30,784 bases of DNA, taken from assembly GCA_016789785.1 (NCBI GenBank), contig JAEUQE010000090.1, positions 1 through 30,784 on the forward strand. Reading direction: 5' to 3'. The position numbers and the translations under genes were made by a program. Position 1 is the first letter of the stretch; every line of letters begins with the position of its first letter. A model generated the notes under the pieces. It was not told the origin of the DNA and made no database searches. It saw only the letters and a list, made by a program, of their open reading frames with translations. Shown here piece by piece: positions 7,946-15,711 of the stretch. The DNA comes from Bryobacterales bacterium. GTDB taxonomy: Bacteria; Acidobacteriota; Terriglobia; Bryobacterales; Bryobacteraceae.

Positions 7946-7969
7946 ATCCGTTGCAACGACTTTCGTCAA
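7941..7969 (-). promoter_or_regulatory. Promoter of the marR gene with operator in the spacer
   Basis: On the minus strand: TTGACG (7969-7964), 17-nt spacer, TATGAT (7946-7941). This is near-consensus for a housekeeping sigma factor. The palindrome CGTTGCAACG (7949-7958) occupies the spacer, so a bound dimer would block polymerase. Confidence 0.6.
7948..7959. promoter_or_regulatory. Shared MarR-box candidate, marR copy
   Basis: CCGTTGCAACGA, containing the perfect palindrome CGTTGCAACG, between the -35 and -10 boxes of the marR promoter. It matches the yceI-side motif at 7429-7440 at 10 of 12 positions. Confidence 0.5.
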
Positions 7970-8033
7970 GAGATTTTTCGACTGTTTTTCCCAGGACCGG
8001 AGCGATTCGCGGCTCGGGTATATTCAGAGAGTC

Positions 8034-8807
8034 ATGACCAGACGCCGATCTTTACTCGCGGTTCCCGCGGCCGCCGCCTCCATGCCCGCCGCCGGGAATG
8101 CACCATCGATTTTCGAGCTTCGTTACATACAGCTTCGCAACAGCCAGGACATGCAGGCACAGCGCACGGGCGACTTCCTGCGACAGTCGTACATGCCGGC
8201 ACTGACACGGGCGGGTGGCAAGGTGCAAGGCGTATTCGCCAATCTCATCTCGCCCGACGGTCCGTTCGTGACGATCCTTTCCAGTTTCAGCTCCGTCAGC
8301 GCGTGGGACGCTTCCATGGAGAAGTTGGGCGCCGACAAGCAGTATCTGAAAGAAGCGGAGGCTGCCAACGCGAAGGGCCTGCTCTATACCCGCGTCGAAA
8401 CGAGCCTCATTCGGGCATTCCAGAGCATGCCGAACGTGGAGGTACCGCCCACGAGCGCGAACCGCCCAGCGCGCGTGTTCGAATTGCGCACCTATGAATC
8501 GAACAGCCGCATCACGCTGAAGAAGAAGATTGGCATGTTCGAAGAAGGCGGCGAGATCGCGATCTTCCGCCGCGTGGGACTCACGCCTGTGTTCTTCGGA
8601 GAGACCATTGTTGGAAGGAACATGCCGAACCTGATTTATCTGCTCGCCTACGACAACCTTGCGGCACGCGAGCAGAACTGGGTGAAATTCCTGGCGGATC
8701 CGGAATGGGCCAAGTTGCGGGCGACGCCCGGTCTCAGCGATGCGGAGATCGTCTCAAACATCTCGAACGTGATGCTCCGGCCGCTGCCCTTTTCACCGAT
8801 TCGATAA
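8034..8807 (+). CDS. Secreted NIPSNAP family protein
   Basis: A 257-residue protein. ATG at 8034 is chosen because it opens an RR-containing leader (MTRRRSLLAVPAAAASMPAA); longer frames run back through the marR gene. Two NIPSNAP-type ferredoxin-like alpha/beta modules follow. The first (about 26-125) begins IFELRYIQLRN. The second (about 147-256) begins VFELRTYESNS and ends with NISNVMLRPL. Two such modules per chain are usual in bacterial members. The biochemical role of the family is not established. TATATT at 8019-8024 lies 9 nt before the ATG and there is no good ribosome site. It is divergent from marR; the bufferin-like cluster begins 56 bp downstream. Confidence 0.85.
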   Translation: MTRRRSLLAVPAAAASMPAAGNAPSIFELRYIQLRNSQDMQAQRTGDFLRQSYMPALTRAGGKVQGVFANLISPDGPFVTILSSFSSVSAWDASMEKLGADKQYLKEAEAANAKGLLYTRVETSLIRAFQSMPNVEVPPTSANRPARVFELRTYESNSRITLKKKIGMFEEGGEIAIFRRVGLTPVFFGETIVGRNMPNLIYLLAYDNLAAREQNWVKFLADPEWAKLRATPGLSDAEIVSNISNVMLRPLPFSPIR

Positions 8808-8849
8808 AGCCTGGAAATCCGATCGAACGCAAGCCCCGTACTATTCACC

Positions 8850-8855
8850 AGGAGG
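8850..8855 (+). promoter_or_regulatory. Ribosome binding site fixing the GTG start of the RiPP precursor
   Basis: AGGAGG, a full Shine-Dalgarno match, 8 nt before the GTG at 8864. It decides the start of the Cys-rich precursor and rules out the longer in-frame extension to 8705, which runs back into the NIPSNAP gene. Confidence 0.85.
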
Positions 8856-8863
8856 ATTCCGAA

Positions 8864-9223
8864 GTGAATCGTAGAGCGTTTCATCAAGCCCTTGCGGCTG
8901 CGATCGCGGGCTTGTCGGCTGGGTCGGCGTTGATGGCTCAGGACCAGAAGGTTCTGAAGCGCGCGGCGAAGGTGAAGGAGAAGCACGTCTGTAAGGGACG
9001 CAACTCCTGCCGAGGAATGGGTGGGTGCCAGTCCGGTGACAACGGCTGTGCGGCCAAGAATTCGTGCAAAGGGAAAGGCGGCTGCGCCACGGTAGCCCGG
9101 CATTCATGCAAAGGCCAGAACGGATGCAAGGGTCTGGGCGGCTGCAAGGCTGGCGACAACGGCTGTGCGGGAAAGAACTCGTGCAAGGGTAAGGGTGGTT
9201 GCGCGGTTCCGGTGAAATCGTAG
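8864..9223 (+). CDS. Cys-rich bufferin-like RiPP precursor (12 Cys, duplicated module)
   Basis: A 119-residue peptide starting with GTG after a perfect AGGAGG. Residues 1-26 are a leader with NRRAF, a hydrophobic stretch (about 9-24) and an ALMAQ cleavage site. A basic linker (27-40) follows. The rest contains exactly 12 Cys (43, 49, 55, 62, 68, 74, 82, 88, 94, 101, 107, 113) in two 38-residue modules, H41-A78 and H80-V117, identical at 27 positions. Each module has the spacing CX5CX5CX6CX5CX5C with CKGxxGC-type repeats. The next two genes are DUF692 and DUF2063, the known modifying pair for bufferin-type metallophores. The product is therefore probably a secreted, cysteine-modified, metal-binding peptide. 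The metal and the modification are not visible from sequence. Confidence 0.85.
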   Translation: MNRRAFHQALAAAIAGLSAGSALMAQDQKVLKRAAKVKEKHVCKGRNSCRGMGGCQSGDNGCAAKNSCKGKGGCATVARHSCKGQNGCKGLGGCKAGDNGCAGKNSCKGKGGCAVPVKS

Positions 9224-9227
9224 TCGT

Positions 9228-10067
9228 ATGGCCAACCGCTGGGGACTGCCGGATCTCGGCTTTGGCATTGGCCTGCGCAGTACGCACTTCGCGCACATTC
9301 TCGCGAAGTGGCCGCGAATCGACTGGTTCGAACTCCTCTCGGAAAACTACATGGACACCGGAGGACGGCCGTTGTGGATCGCGCAGCAGGTTGCCGAGCG
9401 GTATCCGGTGGTCCTTCACGGCGTTTCGATGTCGATTGGCAGCACCGATCCGTTGAATCGCGGCTACTTGAAGAAACTCAAATCGCTCGCTTCGGCGTTG
9501 AACGCGAAATGGGTCTCGGATCATCTCTGCTGGACTGGCGTTCACGGGCTCAACACGCACGATCTGCTGCCAATGCCGTACACCGATGAGGCACTGAAGC
9601 ATTGTGTGCGCCGCGTCCGAATGGCGTCTGAAATTCTGGAGAGGCCGCTGGTGCTGGAGAACCCGTCGACGTATCTCGAGTTTGAAGCCTCAACGTGGAC
9701 GGAGTGGGACTTCCTTGCCGCACTGGCGGAAGAGGCGGATTGCGCGTTGCTGCTGGATGTGAACAACGTGTACGTGAGTGCGTTCAATCATGGCTTCGAT
9801 CCAGCGCGGTACATTGAGCGAATTCCCGCTGACCGCGTGGTGCAGTATCATCTGGCCGGGCACACACACAAAGGAACGCACATTCTCGATACGCACAGCG
9901 CGCCTGTGATCGATGAAGTTTGGAAGCTATACCGTCTTGCGCGGAAGCGGACTGGCGGCGCCGCGACGCTGGTGGAGTGGGATGAGGACATTCCGGAGTT
10001 CGATGTCGTGCACGCGGAGGTGTTGAAAGCCAAACGATTCGCTGCTGGCCGGAGGAGGGCTGCCTGA
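9228..10067 (+). CDS. bufB: DUF692 multinuclear non-haem iron oxidase (MNIO), BufB-like
   Basis: A 279-residue TIM-barrel protein of the DUF692/MNIO family, which includes MbnB, TglH, ChrH and BufB. These enzymes use two or three iron ions to convert peptidyl cysteines into oxazolone/thioamide, thiooxazole or related groups. Expected metal ligands are present in order: H64 (LHGVS), H99 (SDHLCW), E144 (LENPSTY), D177 and N180 (LDVNN), H208 (YHLAGH), D221 and H223 (DTH), E250 (EWDEDIP). The start is 4 nt after the precursor stop, so the two are cotranscribed and probably coupled. The target is almost certainly the 12-Cys peptide encoded just upstream. Length is typical for the family. Confidence 0.92.
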   Translation: MANRWGLPDLGFGIGLRSTHFAHILAKWPRIDWFELLSENYMDTGGRPLWIAQQVAERYPVVLHGVSMSIGSTDPLNRGYLKKLKSLASALNAKWVSDHLCWTGVHGLNTHDLLPMPYTDEALKHCVRRVRMASEILERPLVLENPSTYLEFEASTWTEWDFLAALAEEADCALLLDVNNVYVSAFNHGFDPARYIERIPADRVVQYHLAGHTHKGTHILDTHSAPVIDEVWKLYRLARKRTGGAATLVEWDEDIPEFDVVHAEVLKAKRFAAGRRRAA

Positions 10068-10068
10068 A

Positions 10069-10824
10069 ATGCGTCTTCGCCCAACACAGCAGTGGATGCA
10101 GCATGCAATCACCGGCGCGGACTGCGTCTTCTCCGCGAACGGGATCGTGAAGGCGTCCGCGTCGCTCACCGCCGAAGAGCGAGTGGCGATCTATCGCGAC
10201 ATGTTTCCGCTACGAATGGAGGATGCTCTCGCATCCGACTATCCCGGCGTCCAGCGCGCAATGGGCTCCGAGCCGTTCGCACGTCTCGCCGCACGCTACG
10301 TTGCGGCCCATCCTTCGCGGAGCTACACATTGAATCGTCTTGGCGATCACTTCCCCGCGTTCATGCGTGCGCAAACAAGGATGAGGAACGGGCAGTTCCT
10401 TTCAGACCTCGCCGAATTGGAACTCGCGATGACTCTCGTTTTCGATGCCGCCGAAACACCGCCAATGGAGAACGAAGACATCCAACGGATCGCTCCCGAA
10501 CGCTGGCCAGTGATGCGGTTGCGCGCGGTGGATGCTCTTCGGCTCGTCGATCTGTCGTATCCAGCGCACGAATATCTGACCGCCGAGGATGCCACACCGC
10601 CACCTCGGCGCCGCACGCGTCTGGCGATCTACCGGGAGCATTACGCGCTTCAGCAGATGCCGCTCGATCACGCGGCATACACGCTTTTGAAGTTCCTGGT
10701 GGCAGGCACACCGTTGGGACATGCGGTGGATCAGACCACGGCCTGTTGCCGTGCGCGACTGCGCGATACGCAATTGTTCGAGTGGTTCCGCGATTGGACC
10801 GCGGCCGGCTTCTTTGCCCGATGA
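10069..10824 (+). CDS. bufC: DUF2063 RiPP partner protein, BufC-like
   Basis: A 251-residue protein of the DUF2063/HvfC-BufC family, which acts with the MNIO enzyme and is thought to recognise and present the precursor. The N-terminal helical domain (about 1-100) has the usual sequence: QQWMQHAITG, AIYRDMFPLRMEDALASDYPGV, YVAAHPSRSYTLNRLGDHFPAFM. The second, C-terminal half contains TRLAIYREHYALQQMPLD and DHAAYTLLKFLVAG. GGAGGAGG (10051-10058) inside bufB lies 10 nt before the ATG, and the bufB stop is 1 nt before it. No DoxX-like bufD follows: 16 bp later a convergent cytochrome gene ends. Confidence 0.88.
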   Translation: MRLRPTQQWMQHAITGADCVFSANGIVKASASLTAEERVAIYRDMFPLRMEDALASDYPGVQRAMGSEPFARLAARYVAAHPSRSYTLNRLGDHFPAFMRAQTRMRNGQFLSDLAELELAMTLVFDAAETPPMENEDIQRIAPERWPVMRLRAVDALRLVDLSYPAHEYLTAEDATPPPRRRTRLAIYREHYALQQMPLDHAAYTLLKFLVAGTPLGHAVDQTTACCRARLRDTQLFEWFRDWTAAGFFAR

Positions 10825-10840
10825 TGCGCGTCTTGACTGG

Positions 10841-12250
10841 CTATTCGAAGCCAAGATCCTTGAGGACCTTCGGATCGCTTTCCTCCATCGCGAGCAAGGC
10901 GTGACAGGAGTTGCAGTCCTGTGAGACCGCCTTGCCGTCTTTCGTCTTATGCCCGTCATCGTGACAGCGGAAGCAACCGGGAAAGTCGTTGTGGCCGATG
11001 TTATTGATGTAGGTTCCCCAGGTGACTTTCATCTCGGGAAACACGTTCTTCTCCCAAACCGAGAGGATGGCTTTGCCTGCCTTCTCCGCTTCGGCCTTCT
11101 GATTCGGATAGAGCGCGGCGACCGCGGCCGGGATTTCCTTGACGGCCTGTTCAGTGGAAAGGTAGGGGCGCTTCAGAATCTCAACAGCGTTCTTCTTGAT
11201 GGATGCAAGAGCGAGTGAAATCTCACCGGAAGCCATTGCGCCATCAATCCCGCGTTCGGGCGTGGTGAACGTATGGCTGGGGCGCGTGTGGCAATCCACA
11301 CAATCCATGGTGCGAATCTGCATTTTCGCGACATCTTCCTTCTTCACCTTGTCGGCGAGAAACTCGCGGACCTCACCGTTGCGGCTGTATTCCACCCATG
11401 GGATCGTCTGTCTTGCATAGTCGGTATGGGCGTAGCGTACGTTGATGCCCTTGCCGACATGGGCGCTATGAATGCCCTTGCCGGATACACTCCCGCCGCC
11501 GATCTTCATCAACAGCACGCTCTTCGTCATCGCGTTGTCGTCACCGAAGTGTGTGCGGACAATGAGACGGTCGGCTCCGTACTTGTCGGGCCAGTGGCAG
11601 CCTTCGCACGTTTCGCGCGCGGGGCGCAGATTGGCGACGGGTGTGGGAATCGGGCGTTCGAAGGTGTTGAAAGCGACGGCGAACACCTGATGGACGCCAG
11701 AGAGTTTGCTCTGGACAAACCACGAGGCACCCGGTCCGATGTGGCATTTGACGCATTCCACCTTGGAGTGGGGTGAGTTTTGATACCCAACATACTCTGG
11801 CTTCATGACGACGTGGCAGGTCGCACCGCAGAATTGAACACTATCCATGTGCTCCAGTGCGCGATAGCTGAGGTTGCCTCCAATCACGACATTGGCGAAA
11901 GTGACGAGCCCGACGAAGATCGCGAGCTTTCGAAAATCGGCATTGGCCCAACTCAGCACGGGCAGCCCGAAGCGGGTGCTTGCCTCCGCGGCATGCCGTC
12001 TTCTCATGACCACGATTCCCAGCGGAATCAGGCCTAATCCACCGAAAAACGCCATCGGCAAGATCAGGAAGAGGAGAATGCCAAGGTATGCGCTGCCCGC
12101 GTGACCTTGCAGGTAGGTAGGAAGAAGAAAGAGCCAGAGCACGCCAGCGGTCGTTACAAGAAGAACACCAATGCGGCTGATCCAGTTGTTGGCCAGATAG
12201 AGTAACGGGCTCATCCGGTCACGCCAGGAAGAGGGTTGGGTTGCGGACAT
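10841..12250 (-). CDS. Membrane-anchored multihaem cytochrome c (NapC/NirT-like)
   Basis: A 469-residue protein from the ATG at 12250; longer frames run into the TonB receptor gene. Three hydrophobic segments (about 26-46, 54-82, 108-127) anchor the N-terminus. Six haem-binding motifs follow. The first is unusual, CGATCH (C141-X3-C145-H146). The other five are CXXCH: C166, C215, C317, C426 and C446. The first three lie in the membrane-proximal NapC/NirT-like part (VMKPEY after haem 1), the last three in a C-terminal extension. It probably passes electrons from the quinol pool to a periplasmic acceptor. An alternative start is ATG at 12214. It converges with bufC across a 16-bp gap and is cooriented with the receptor gene 61 bp upstream. 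Confidence 0.85.
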   Translation of the reverse strand: MSATQPSSWRDRMSPLLYLANNWISRIGVLLVTTAGVLWLFLLPTYLQGHAGSAYLGILLFLILPMAFFGGLGLIPLGIVVMRRRHAAEASTRFGLPVLSWANADFRKLAIFVGLVTFANVVIGGNLSYRALEHMDSVQFCGATCHVVMKPEYVGYQNSPHSKVECVKCHIGPGASWFVQSKLSGVHQVFAVAFNTFERPIPTPVANLRPARETCEGCHWPDKYGADRLIVRTHFGDDNAMTKSVLLMKIGGGSVSGKGIHSAHVGKGINVRYAHTDYARQTIPWVEYSRNGEVREFLADKVKKEDVAKMQIRTMDCVDCHTRPSHTFTTPERGIDGAMASGEISLALASIKKNAVEILKRPYLSTEQAVKEIPAAVAALYPNQKAEAEKAGKAILSVWEKNVFPEMKVTWGTYINNIGHNDFPGCFRCHDDGHKTKDGKAVSQDCNSCHALLAMEESDPKVLKDLGFE

Positions 12251-12311
12251 GCAGATAGGCTTAGCACATTTGGTGCCACTCCTACACAGGCGGCCGAACC
12301 AAAGGAAGGCG

Positions 12312-15065
12312 TTAGAATCGCCAGCGCGTGCCGATCCAGACGCCGCGAGGTGCACCAGGGGCGAAGAAGGTGGATTGCCGCACCGGGAACTCTCCGAGAA
12401 TCGTGGGGAATGGACGCGCGATGAACTCGCCGCTGCCCGTGAAGCCCGTGGGTCCCAGTTGAGCTGCGGTGAAGTAGCGGCGATTGAACAGGTTGTTCAC
12501 TTGCACGAAGACCTGAAGGAGCGGCGCGAGTTCATAGCGCGCACCGAGATTCACCACGGCATATCCAGGCGACGATCCGTTGCCCAGATAGTAGCGTCCA
12601 TCCGGACGGTGCTGATTGTTTTCGTTGCCTCGGGCGAAGGAACTCGACATGCCAAGCACGCTGACGCTGGTGAGCAACTTGCGCGTGAGTTGAGCATCCG
12701 CATACGCCTTGACCACGTGGCGCGGCACCAATGGGATTCGATTCCCTGGTTGGATCTTGATGGCGCCTTCGGTACCCGGCACTCCGTCCTGCGCCTCTTC
12801 ATTCGTGCTGTTGCCGGTGCCGTTCACTTCTTCCGGACTCTGGAACGTCGCATCCAGCAGCGTGTATCCCGCACCGAGTTGAATGCGCCGAATGCGGGCG
12901 GACACATCGAACTCCGCACCCTGGCGCAACGTCTTGCCGAAGTTGCGGAAGTAGCCGAAGCCGGTTTGTTCAGAGGCAACGAAGAGGATGTCGTTGCGGT
13001 TATCCGCGCGAAACCACCCGGCGCTCCATCGCAGGCTACCTTCTCCGGCTCCACGCACACCTGCTTCGACCGTACGCGTCGTCACTTGACCGAGCGGTGG
13101 ATCGCCGGCGAGCGCGTTGGGCAGCCGGCAGGGAGCGTTGGGGTCGGCGCAACCAAGCTCAATCGATGTCGGCGCGCGATTGCCCTCCGTGTAGCCCGCG
13201 TAAAAGCTCAACGCCGGCCGCAGACGATAGGTGGCGCCAACCGCGGGATTGAAGCGGTTGAAGGAATGTCTGCCCGTGAGAGATCCCGTGCCAGCCGTGG
13301 GCCGGATGAGGTCGCGATTGTGGATCGTGGTGTGATTGAACCGGCCCGACAGTGTCAGGTGAAGAAGGTTTCGATACGACATCGTATCGGTGGCATAGGC
13401 ACTGGTGCTATGAATCCTCCCGGAGAGATTCACACGCGTGTCAAAAGGCTCGCCGTCGGCGTCGCCGCCAGTAACGCCATCACCGAACGCTCCAAGGCCC
13501 GTCACGCTGCGATCGGGATTCAAGTATCCGAGTTCGGTGGATTGTTCGAAGCCCACGCTGTTGCCGTCGTAAGCGGCGCCGGCGGTTAGTTGATGTTTTA
13601 GAGTTGCCCTGGTTCCCGACCAACTCAGTTGGCCTGACAATCCGTAGTTGCGCTGATGCGAGAAGGAGCGGTTGATCAGACCATTGCACTTCTCCGACGG
13701 TTCATCGCGAAGCAGCACGTTCGCAATGCAGCGCCAGCGCGGGAAAGGCGTGTTTGCAGCCGACTCGCCGGAAAGCGGAAAGCCCGTGAATCCCGCGGCG
13801 GCGAGTGCGTTCCGTTCAGCGGCATTGGGTTGATACAGACTCTGATCGAGCGACTCTTCGTTGATATCGCCGTTCAACGTGCGTGTGCGCACATAGCGGA
13901 AGTAGACATTGGCGGCAAGTGTCAGCCGGCTGGTCAAACTGTGCCGCGCGTTCAACGCGGTGAATGGCGCGCGATGGGCCGTGAGATCAGGCTTCGTGTA
14001 GACGCTTCGATAGTCGCGATCGAGGAAGCTCTGCTCCTGAATCCCATTGCCAATCAGTCCGTTGTTCACATAGGCAAGCGTGAGGCCGATGGAGGTGCGC
14101 TGGCGCTGCCATCCAAGCCGCGAGAATAACTGGCGTGCGCTGGAGGGCGAAGTCTCACGCCATCCATCTTCAAAGAGAAGATTGCCGGCAAGAAACCAGT
14201 GGAGGCCCTTCGCGTTGGACCCGCCATGCTCCATCTCGGCGAGCCGCCGTCCGAAGCTGCCACCGAGCAGTTGAAGAGAGGTCCCCGGATGGCTGACTCC
14301 ATCTTTCGTTCGAAGCGAAATCGCGCCTCCCAGCGTATTGAGCCCGAACAGCGGATTCGATCCCGGAATCAGCGCGACCTCCGAAATCGCCATGCGAGGG
14401 ATCAGGTCCCAGCTCACGACATCGCCGAATGGCTGGTTGAGCCGCACGCCATCCATGTACACCGACACGCCTTGCGGAGTCCCAAGCAACGGGGACGCCG
14501 TGTAGCCCCGGTAGTTCAGATCGGGCTGCAGCGGGTTGCCCTGAATCTCGTTGAGATACACGCCCTGCAATCGCTGGTTGAGAAAGCTGGAGAGGTCGAG
14601 TGCGCCACTTGCTTCAAGATCACGCGCGGTGGCCGTCTGCACGGGAGCCGGGATCTCATCCAGATTGCGATCCACACCGGCCAGCGGCGTGGCGCTGACG
14701 ACATCGACCGAATATGCACTGACACCGATTTCGAGCTTGACGCGCAGCGTGACCGGCTGCGAGTTTTCGATCACCAAAGACGCTGCGTAGCTCGCAAAAC
14801 CGTCTTTCGAAATCTGGAGACGATAGCGGCCGCGGGGGAGCGCCGACTGCGTGTGCTTGCCGCCGGCATTGGTGCGAAAGCGAAGCTTGACGGCCGCATC
14901 GGCGCGTTCCAAAAGGCAAGCTGCCGCGACGGGCGCACCCGACGCGTCGGTGACTTCCAAACGCAGTTCACCTTGTGCATCGGCTTGCACGCCGCTTGAC
15001 TGCGCCAACGTTACAGTGCTGTACAGCGTGAGTAGACAGAGCACCCGCGCGCCGAATAAGCCCAT
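12312..15065 (-). CDS. TonB-dependent outer-membrane receptor
   Basis: A 917-residue receptor with a signal peptide (1-21), a carboxypeptidase-regulatory-like beta-sandwich (about 30-112, [19 protein letters not shown]), a plug domain (about 130-250) and a 22-strand barrel ending in the expected aromatic residue (GTRWRF). Plug landmarks: [69 protein letters not shown]. The barrel contains [11 protein letters not shown] and a late [10 protein letters not shown]. It imports a scarce ligand (siderophore, vitamin, metal chelate or glycan) across the outer membrane; which one is not readable. No STN signalling domain is seen. It is divergent from an ECF sigma/anti-sigma pair, which suggests regulation by that pair. 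Long plus-strand reading frames across this gene are shadows. Confidence 0.92.
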   Translation of the reverse strand: MGLFGARVLCLLTLYSTVTLAQSSGVQADAQGELRLEVTDASGAPVAAACLLERADAAVKLRFRTNAGGKHTQSALPRGRYRLQISKDGFASYAASLVIENSQPVTLRVKLEIGVSAYSVDVVSATPLAGVDRNLDEIPAPVQTATARDLEASGALDLSSFLNQRLQGVYLNEIQGNPLQPDLNYRGYTASPLLGTPQGVSVYMDGVRLNQPFGDVVSWDLIPRMAISEVALIPGSNPLFGLNTLGGAISLRTKDGVSHPGTSLQLLGGSFGRRLAEMEHGGSNAKGLHWFLAGNLLFEDGWRETSPSSARQLFSRLGWQRQRTSIGLTLAYVNNGLIGNGIQEQSFLDRDYRSVYTKPDLTAHRAPFTALNARHSLTSRLTLAANVYFRYVRTRTLNGDINEESLDQSLYQPNAAERNALAAAGFTGFPLSGESAANTPFPRWRCIANVLLRDEPSEKCNGLINRSFSHQRNYGLSGQLSWSGTRATLKHQLTAGAAYDGNSVGFEQSTELGYLNPDRSVTGLGAFGDGVTGGDADGEPFDTRVNLSGRIHSTSAYATDTMSYRNLLHLTLSGRFNHTTIHNRDLIRPTAGTGSLTGRHSFNRFNPAVGATYRLRPALSFYAGYTEGNRAPTSIELGCADPNAPCRLPNALAGDPPLGQVTTRTVEAGVRGAGEGSLRWSAGWFRADNRNDILFVASEQTGFGYFRNFGKTLRQGAEFDVSARIRRIQLGAGYTLLDATFQSPEEVNGTGNSTNEEAQDGVPGTEGAIKIQPGNRIPLVPRHVVKAYADAQLTRKLLTSVSVLGMSSSFARGNENNQHRPDGRYYLGNGSSPGYAVVNLGARYELAPLLQVFVQVNNLFNRRYFTAAQLGPTGFTGSGEFIARPFPTILGEFPVRQSTFFAPGAPRGVWIGTRWRF

Positions 15066-15111
15066 ATGGTGGATATCCCCGTACCGTCGTTTCTGTTCAG
15101 CGTTTTCTCAT

Positions 15112-15141
15112 TTGTTCCTTGAGGGCCAACGATCCTATACT
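15112..15141 (+). promoter_or_regulatory. Candidate promoter of the first ECF sigma gene
   Basis: TTGTTC (15112-15117), 18-nt spacer, TATACT (15136-15141), predicting transcription from about 15148. The -10 is good and the -35 partial. It resembles a housekeeping promoter. I see no GGAAC-type ECF motif here, so autoregulation is not evident. Confidence 0.4.
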
Positions 15142-15156
15142 CGGGAGAGCCACGGT

Positions 15157-15711
15157 ATGGATACGACATGGCACATTTCTGACCGGATCTCGCGGCTCGT
15201 CACGGAACGCAGGCCGAGTGCCGTCGAGAGGGAACTATCGGCGCTGTTCACTGAGCTTCGCGCGCCGCTGCTGCGATATGTGCACAGTTTGGGCGTACCG
15301 GTTCGCGACGGAGAGGACATTGTGCAGGAGGTATTTCTGCAACTGTTCCGGCATCTGAACGAAGGAAAGCCTCGCGACAACTTGAGAGGTTGGGTTTTTC
15401 GCGTAGGCCACAATCTTGCGTTGAAACTGCGCCAGCGGAATGGACGATACCCGGCTGGCGATGCGCTGGATGAGCAACTCACCGATGACGCGCTCAATCC
15501 CGAAGAGCACGTTGCGGAACACCGCCGCCGTCAGCGGCTTTGGTCGGTGGTGGAGGCGCTGCCGGAGCGCGACCGGAGTTGTCTGTTCCTACGCGCGGAA
15601 GGTCTGCGATACCGGGAGATTGCCGAAGCGTTGGATATGTCGCTGGGCGCAGTGGCCTTATCACTCAGCCGCTCGTTGGGAAAACTTGCGATCACGGATG
15701 AGCGGTCATGA
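15157..15711 (+). CDS. ECF-type RNA polymerase sigma factor (first module)
   Basis: A 184-residue ECF sigma factor from ATG at 15157, with GGGAGAG 7 nt upstream. Region 2 (about 30-95) contains LLRYVHSLGV, DGEDIVQEVFLQLF and NLRGWVFRVGHNLALK, the core-binding and -10-recognition helices. Region 4 (about 125-178) contains ALPERDRSCLFLRAEGLRYREIAEALDMSLGAVALSLSRSL, the -35-recognition helix-turn-helix. Its stop overlaps the anti-sigma ATG (ATGA), so the two are translationally coupled. It is divergent from the TonB receptor gene, with a 91-bp spacer. Confidence 0.92.
   Translation: MDTTWHISDRISRLVTERRPSAVERELSALFTELRAPLLRYVHSLGVPVRDGEDIVQEVFLQLFRHLNEGKPRDNLRGWVFRVGHNLALKLRQRNGRYPAGDALDEQLTDDALNPEEHVAEHRRRQRLWSVVEALPERDRSCLFLRAEGLRYREIAEALDMSLGAVALSLSRSLGKLAITDERS

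Noticed and set aside
8813..8840. ECF-like promoter (GGAAAT, 18-nt gap, CGTA) before the RiPP precursor
   Set aside because: Tempting because bufferin operons can be under ECF control and two ECF factors lie nearby. But the match is loose and the motif is not repeated at other promoters here, so I do not claim it.
12249..13589. 446-codon plus-strand reading frame opposite the TonB receptor gene
   Set aside because: It is antisense to a clearly coding receptor, has no recognisable domain and an Arg/Ala-rich shadow composition. High GC makes such frames common.
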